This document shows, in pieces, positions 29,988 to 32,554 of a stretch of 32,554 nucleotides of DNA (position 1 is the first letter of the stretch; each line of letters opens with the position of its first letter). The stretch is from CBFHWY01 sp965659675. Its GTDB lineage: Bacteria > Bacteroidota > Bacteroidia > Flavobacteriales_G > Salibacteraceae. Position numbers and translations under genes: made by a program. The DNA lies in contig CBFHWY010000028.1 of the NCBI GenBank assembly GCA_965659675.1, positions 1 to 32,554 on the forward strand. Reading direction: 5' to 3'. The notes under the pieces were generated by a model. It ran no database searches and had not been told where the DNA came from. It saw only the letters and a list, made by a program, of their open reading frames with translations.

Positions 29988-30764
29988 TCAAAAGCGAATA
30001 TGGAAATGTTCTTTACTCATTTCCTTTCGAAATAATAGGATTCCGAAGCGGTATAGATCAATGTCGACTTTGACACTCGTGTGATTCCTGATCTCCTCCC
30101 AGGCCTGTTCCATTTCATGAGACCAATGGATATCGTCAAGGATCAGCCATGAATCATTGTGAAGTTTAGGTAAAATACTTTCGAAATATCGAATGGTCGG
30201 CTCGTAGCGATGATTTCCATCAATATAGACCAGGTCTAATTTTTCAATGCCATTCAAAACCTCCCCTAGTTTTTGATCAAAATTTGCTTGAATTAATCGA
30301 ATCCCTTTGGCAATTCCTAGCTCCTCAAAATTGCTTTTGGCTATGCCACATAGTTCTTCAACCCCTTCCATAGTGACCAGCTTTCCTTGTGGATTCCCCA
30401 AAGCAATAGCAGCTGAGCCTAAACCGAGATTTGTTCCGAGTTCCAAACTTTGATCAAAGCCATAATACTTACTGATCCTGTGTAGAAGCCTGGCGAACTT
30501 CCTACCCGCGGAGGCTCTTTTCGCAAGGTCCTTCACCTTTATTTTACGATGGCTCTTTGACGCTCCGGGATCTTTATATTCGAGTATCCTCTCATCCCTT
30601 CCCAGCTTTTCGATCAGTTGATCCAATTCGGCATATGCCTGATGTTCACTTCTATCATACAGCACCTCTTCCAGAAATCTGTAGACATATGGTGAGTGCG
30701 TCCCATGACGATTATTCGCCTTAAGACGGTGGTGAAGAAATGCAGAAAGTCTTTTCCAATACAT
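29988..30764 (-). CDS. Class I SAM-dependent methyltransferase
   Basis: A 258-residue protein beginning MYWKRLSAFLHHRLKANNRH, followed by GTHSPYVYRFLEEV, a conserved N-terminus of a Bacteroidota methyltransferase group. The Rossmann motifs are LELGTNLGLGSAAIAL (SAM glycine loop), VTMEGVEEL (acidic strand), DLVYIDGNHRYEPTIRYF and DSWLILDDIHWS, similar to Methyltransf_24-type O-methyltransferases. The substrate is unknown. Its ATG directly follows the T tract of the fabI terminator with no recognisable ribosome-binding site, so expression may depend on read-through or an unseen promoter. Its stop is 2 bp from the convergent TlpA-like gene. Confidence 0.82.
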   Translation of the reverse strand: MYWKRLSAFLHHRLKANNRHGTHSPYVYRFLEEVLYDRSEHQAYAELDQLIEKLGRDERILEYKDPGASKSHRKIKVKDLAKRASAGRKFARLLHRISKYYGFDQSLELGTNLGLGSAAIALGNPQGKLVTMEGVEELCGIAKSNFEELGIAKGIRLIQANFDQKLGEVLNGIEKLDLVYIDGNHRYEPTIRYFESILPKLHNDSWLILDDIHWSHEMEQAWEEIRNHTSVKVDIDLYRFGILLFRKEMSKEHFHIRF

Positions 30765-30794
30765 AAAAAAACCCGCTACCTCAAAGATAGCGGG
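30765..30794 (-). terminator. Rho-independent terminator of fabI, abutting the next start codon
   Basis: On the minus strand CCCGCTA pairs with TAGCGGG around a 9-nt loop, followed by seven T residues and immediately by the ATG of the methyltransferase gene. Confidence 0.9.
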
Positions 30795-30814
30795 CCAAAT
30801 CCCATACGGGAATA

Positions 30815-31618
30815 TTACATCTTGTCCATTATATCCTTGCTCACACCGGTGAATGAGAATCCTCCATCATGAAAGAGGTTCTGCATTGTGACCTTTCTGG
30901 TAAGATCACTGAACAGGCTAATACAATATGATGCACATTCATCTGCAGAAGCGTTTCCTAAGGGAGACATTTGATCTGCATAAGAGATGAATTGATCAAA
31001 TCCCTTTACCCCAGTTCCTGCCGTGGTCGGAGTAGGTGATTGAGAGATCGTATTTACCCTCACTTTCTTATCTACTCCATAATGATAACCAAAGCTGCGG
31101 GTAATGCTCTCCAGCATCGACTTGGCATCAGCCATGTCGTTATAATCAGGAAATACTCGCTGGGCCGCGATGTATGTCAAAGCAACCACAGATCCCCACT
31201 CATTCAGGGCATCCATTTTTTTCGCCGTATTGAGCGTTCGGTGCAAACTCATCGCAGATACGTCGATCGTTTTATGGTAGAAGTCGTAGTTCAGATCTGT
31301 ATAGTGACGATCCTTTCTCACATTAGGCGACATTCCGATCGAGTGTAGGATAAAATCAAGTGTACCGAGCTTATCCATCGCTTTTTGGAAAAGATTCTCA
31401 AGGTCTTCCATTGAGGTTGCATCGGCTGGAATAACCTCAGCATTGCAGGCTTCTGCCAACTCGTTGATCTTTCCCATTCTCATAGCGATAGGTGCATTGG
31501 TAAGCACAAACTCTGCACCTTCTTCATGTGCTTGTTCCGCCACCTTCCATGCGATGGAATGTGGATCGAGCGCACCAAATATGATTCCCTTTTTTCCTTT
31601 GAGTAGATTATAGGCCAT
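30815..31618 (-). CDS. fabI: Enoyl-[acyl-carrier-protein] reductase (NADH), FabI
   Basis: A 267-residue short-chain dehydrogenase-type reductase that completes each fatty-acid elongation cycle by reducing trans-2-enoyl-ACP. The cofactor region GIIFGALDPHSIAWKVA is the FabI variant of the glycine-rich loop. The catalytic set matches E. coli FabI: Y149 (ALTYIAAQR), Y159 and K166 (DYNDMADAK, the Tyr-x6-Lys pair). HSIGMSP and the C-terminal HDGGFSFTG are also typical. A 19-bp palindrome precedes the start and a strong terminator follows. The enzyme is the usual target of triclosan-type inhibitors. Confidence 0.96.
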   Translation of the reverse strand: MAYNLLKGKKGIIFGALDPHSIAWKVAEQAHEEGAEFVLTNAPIAMRMGKINELAEACNAEVIPADATSMEDLENLFQKAMDKLGTLDFILHSIGMSPNVRKDRHYTDLNYDFYHKTIDVSAMSLHRTLNTAKKMDALNEWGSVVALTYIAAQRVFPDYNDMADAKSMLESITRSFGYHYGVDKKVRVNTISQSPTPTTAGTGVKGFDQFISYADQMSPLGNASADECASYCISLFSDLTRKVTMQNLFHDGGFSFTGVSKDIMDKM

Positions 31619-31630
31619 TCTCTTTGTAGA

Positions 31631-31649
31631 TTTCGTTTAGGAAACGAAA
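31631..31649. promoter_or_regulatory. Palindrome in the fabI leader, possible operator
   Basis: TTTCGTTT-AGG-AAACGAAA is a perfect 8-bp inverted repeat with a 3-bp spacer, 13-31 bp before the fabI ATG. It overlaps a near-consensus minus-strand -7 box (TATTTTCG, 31645-31652). This position would suit a repressor site controlling fatty-acid synthesis; the protein is unknown. It could also form a small hairpin after recN. Confidence 0.5.
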
Positions 31650-31667
31650 ATAGGAATTTGAGGGGAG

Positions 31668-32554
31668 TTAGTGCAGTAATTGTCTCGCATTGGAACGAGC
31701 TTCTTCCGTTGGCTCAGCCCCACTCAGCATCTGGGCGATCTCAAGAATGCGACCGTCTTGATCCAAACTACGCATCAGGGTTCTGCTACCCTCCTTGTAA
31801 ACGAACTTGTGATCCTCTCCTTTTGCAGCGATCTGTGGAAGGTGGGTTATGCTAATGACCTGCATACGCTCAGACATCTTTCTAAGTACCTCAGCCACCT
31901 GTCGAGCCACTTCGCCTGATATACCCGTATCGATCTCATCAAGGATCATCGCGGGCAACTCAGAGCTCTTGGAAAGCACATAGCGGAGCGCAAGCATAAG
32001 TCGAGAACGCTCTCCACCACTAGCTACCTTTTGAATGGGTTGTAAACGCTGACCTTCATTGGCGGCAAACAGATAACTCACCTTATCTTCACCATATGGT
32101 CCTGCCTCTGTCGCATCAAGCTGAATCGAAACTCTCGCGGCAGGAATGGACATCTGCTCCAGGAGTTTCTTTAATCCATCTTCCAGTTTTCCCTTTTGAC
32201 CTTTTCTGTTCTTGCTGAGTGAATTTGCAATATCCTTACGCTCTGCCTCAAGCTCTTGAAGTTTTTTCTCTAGTTCCTGCAGTTCTTCGTCCGAGTCTTC
32301 GAGACCAGAAAGCCTCTGCTCCAATTCATCTTTCAATTCGATCAATTCCCGACTGGTCTTTAATCGATGCTTTTGGAGCAGGTCGTTGAGCAAGTTCAAT
32401 CGGTCTTCTGTTTTTAGAAGCTCATCCTGATCGAAGTTGACAGACGTAGAAAGTGACTCAATTTCTGCATTGATATCCTCCAGTTCGATCCTACTTGACT
32501 CCAAACGAGCGATGATCTCATCAAGGTTATCCTGCATTCCTTTGAAAGAACTTA
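31668..32554 (-). CDS. recN: DNA repair protein RecN, C-terminal part (cut by window edge)
   Basis: About 295 residues of an SMC-like ATPase used in double-strand-break repair. The frame stays open to the window end (SSFKG precedes MQDNLDE), so that methionine is not the start; the N-terminal Walker A half lies outside. Visible are the coiled-coil arm (about the first 140 residues, with ELQELEKKLQELEAERKD), the ABC signature ASGGERSRLMLALR, Walker B MILDEIDTGISG and the H-loop ISITHLPQIAAKG. The end is about 50 bp upstream of the fabI start, so the two genes could share a transcript. Confidence 0.96.
   Translation of the reverse strand, partial: SSFKGMQDNLDEIIARLESSRIELEDINAEIESLSTSVNFDQDELLKTEDRLNLLNDLLQKHRLKTSRELIELKDELEQRLSGLEDSDEELQELEKKLQELEAERKDIANSLSKNRKGQKGKLEDGLKKLLEQMSIPAARVSIQLDATEAGPYGEDKVSYLFAANEGQRLQPIQKVASGGERSRLMLALRYVLSKSSELPAMILDEIDTGISGEVARQVAEVLRKMSERMQVISITHLPQIAAKGEDHKFVYKEGSRTLMRSLDQDGRILEIAQMLSGAEPTEEARSNARQLLH

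Overview
This window looks like an ordinary chromosomal segment of a Bacteroidota bacterium, probably Flavobacteriia or Cytophagia-like. Lineage markers are two proteins with C-terminal type IX secretion (T9SS) sorting domains, OmpA/PD40 proteins, a FabI-type enoyl reductase, an MbnP-family lipoprotein, and promoters of the Bacteroidota TAnnTTTG type. I see no phage, transposase, CRISPR array, toxin-antitoxin pair or defence island, and nothing that amounts to a clearly new multi-gene system. The interesting material is structural: broken genes, repeats, start sites and very tight gene packing.

Layout. 1-4946: two tandem paralogous envelope proteins (TPR-like region, PD40 propeller, two OmpA domains), the first cut by the window edge; a terminator follows. 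5011-9437: a plus-strand series with an ExoX-like exonuclease, a fumarylacetoacetate-hydrolase-family enzyme, a secreted MORN-repeat protein, a lipoprotein with a one-base frameshift, and a secreted subtilisin with a T9SS tail. 9467-11968: rlmD, a TPMT-like methyltransferase and a PyrR-like phosphoribosyltransferase, overlapping. 11956-12483 (minus): shikimate kinase. 12586-12875: tRNA-Lys(TTT), its terminator, and a duplicated tRNA 3' end plus terminator. 12880-13780 (minus): a Crp/Fnr regulator and a small thioredoxin-fold protein. 13861-14969: an ABM-fold protein and a crotonase. 14971-18679 (minus): a small membrane protein, a 77-residue unknown, a GT-C membrane glycosyltransferase and a PBP4-type peptidase. 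18761-20196: two tiny membrane proteins and an AI-2E-family transporter. 20271-22304: uvrB. 22305-27378 (minus): one giant repeat-containing T9SS cargo gene broken into two reading frames. 27491-28363 (minus): MbnP-family lipoprotein. 28498-29985: TlpA-like thioredoxin protein. 29988-32554 (minus): methyltransferase, fabI and the C-terminal part of recN.

Functional themes are envelope biogenesis and T9SS-dependent secretion (OmpA/PD40 proteins, subtilisin, giant repeat protein, PBP4, GT-C enzyme), DNA repair (uvrB, recN, exonuclease), RNA modification (rlmD) and core metabolism (aroK, fabI). Four convergent gene pairs overlap or are separated by 0-2 bp. Four genes start exactly 4 nt after a TAnnTTTG box, suggesting leaderless mRNAs. 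Two reading-frame breaks, at about 7600 and 25711-25725, are either real lesions or base-calling errors; the sequence alone cannot decide.
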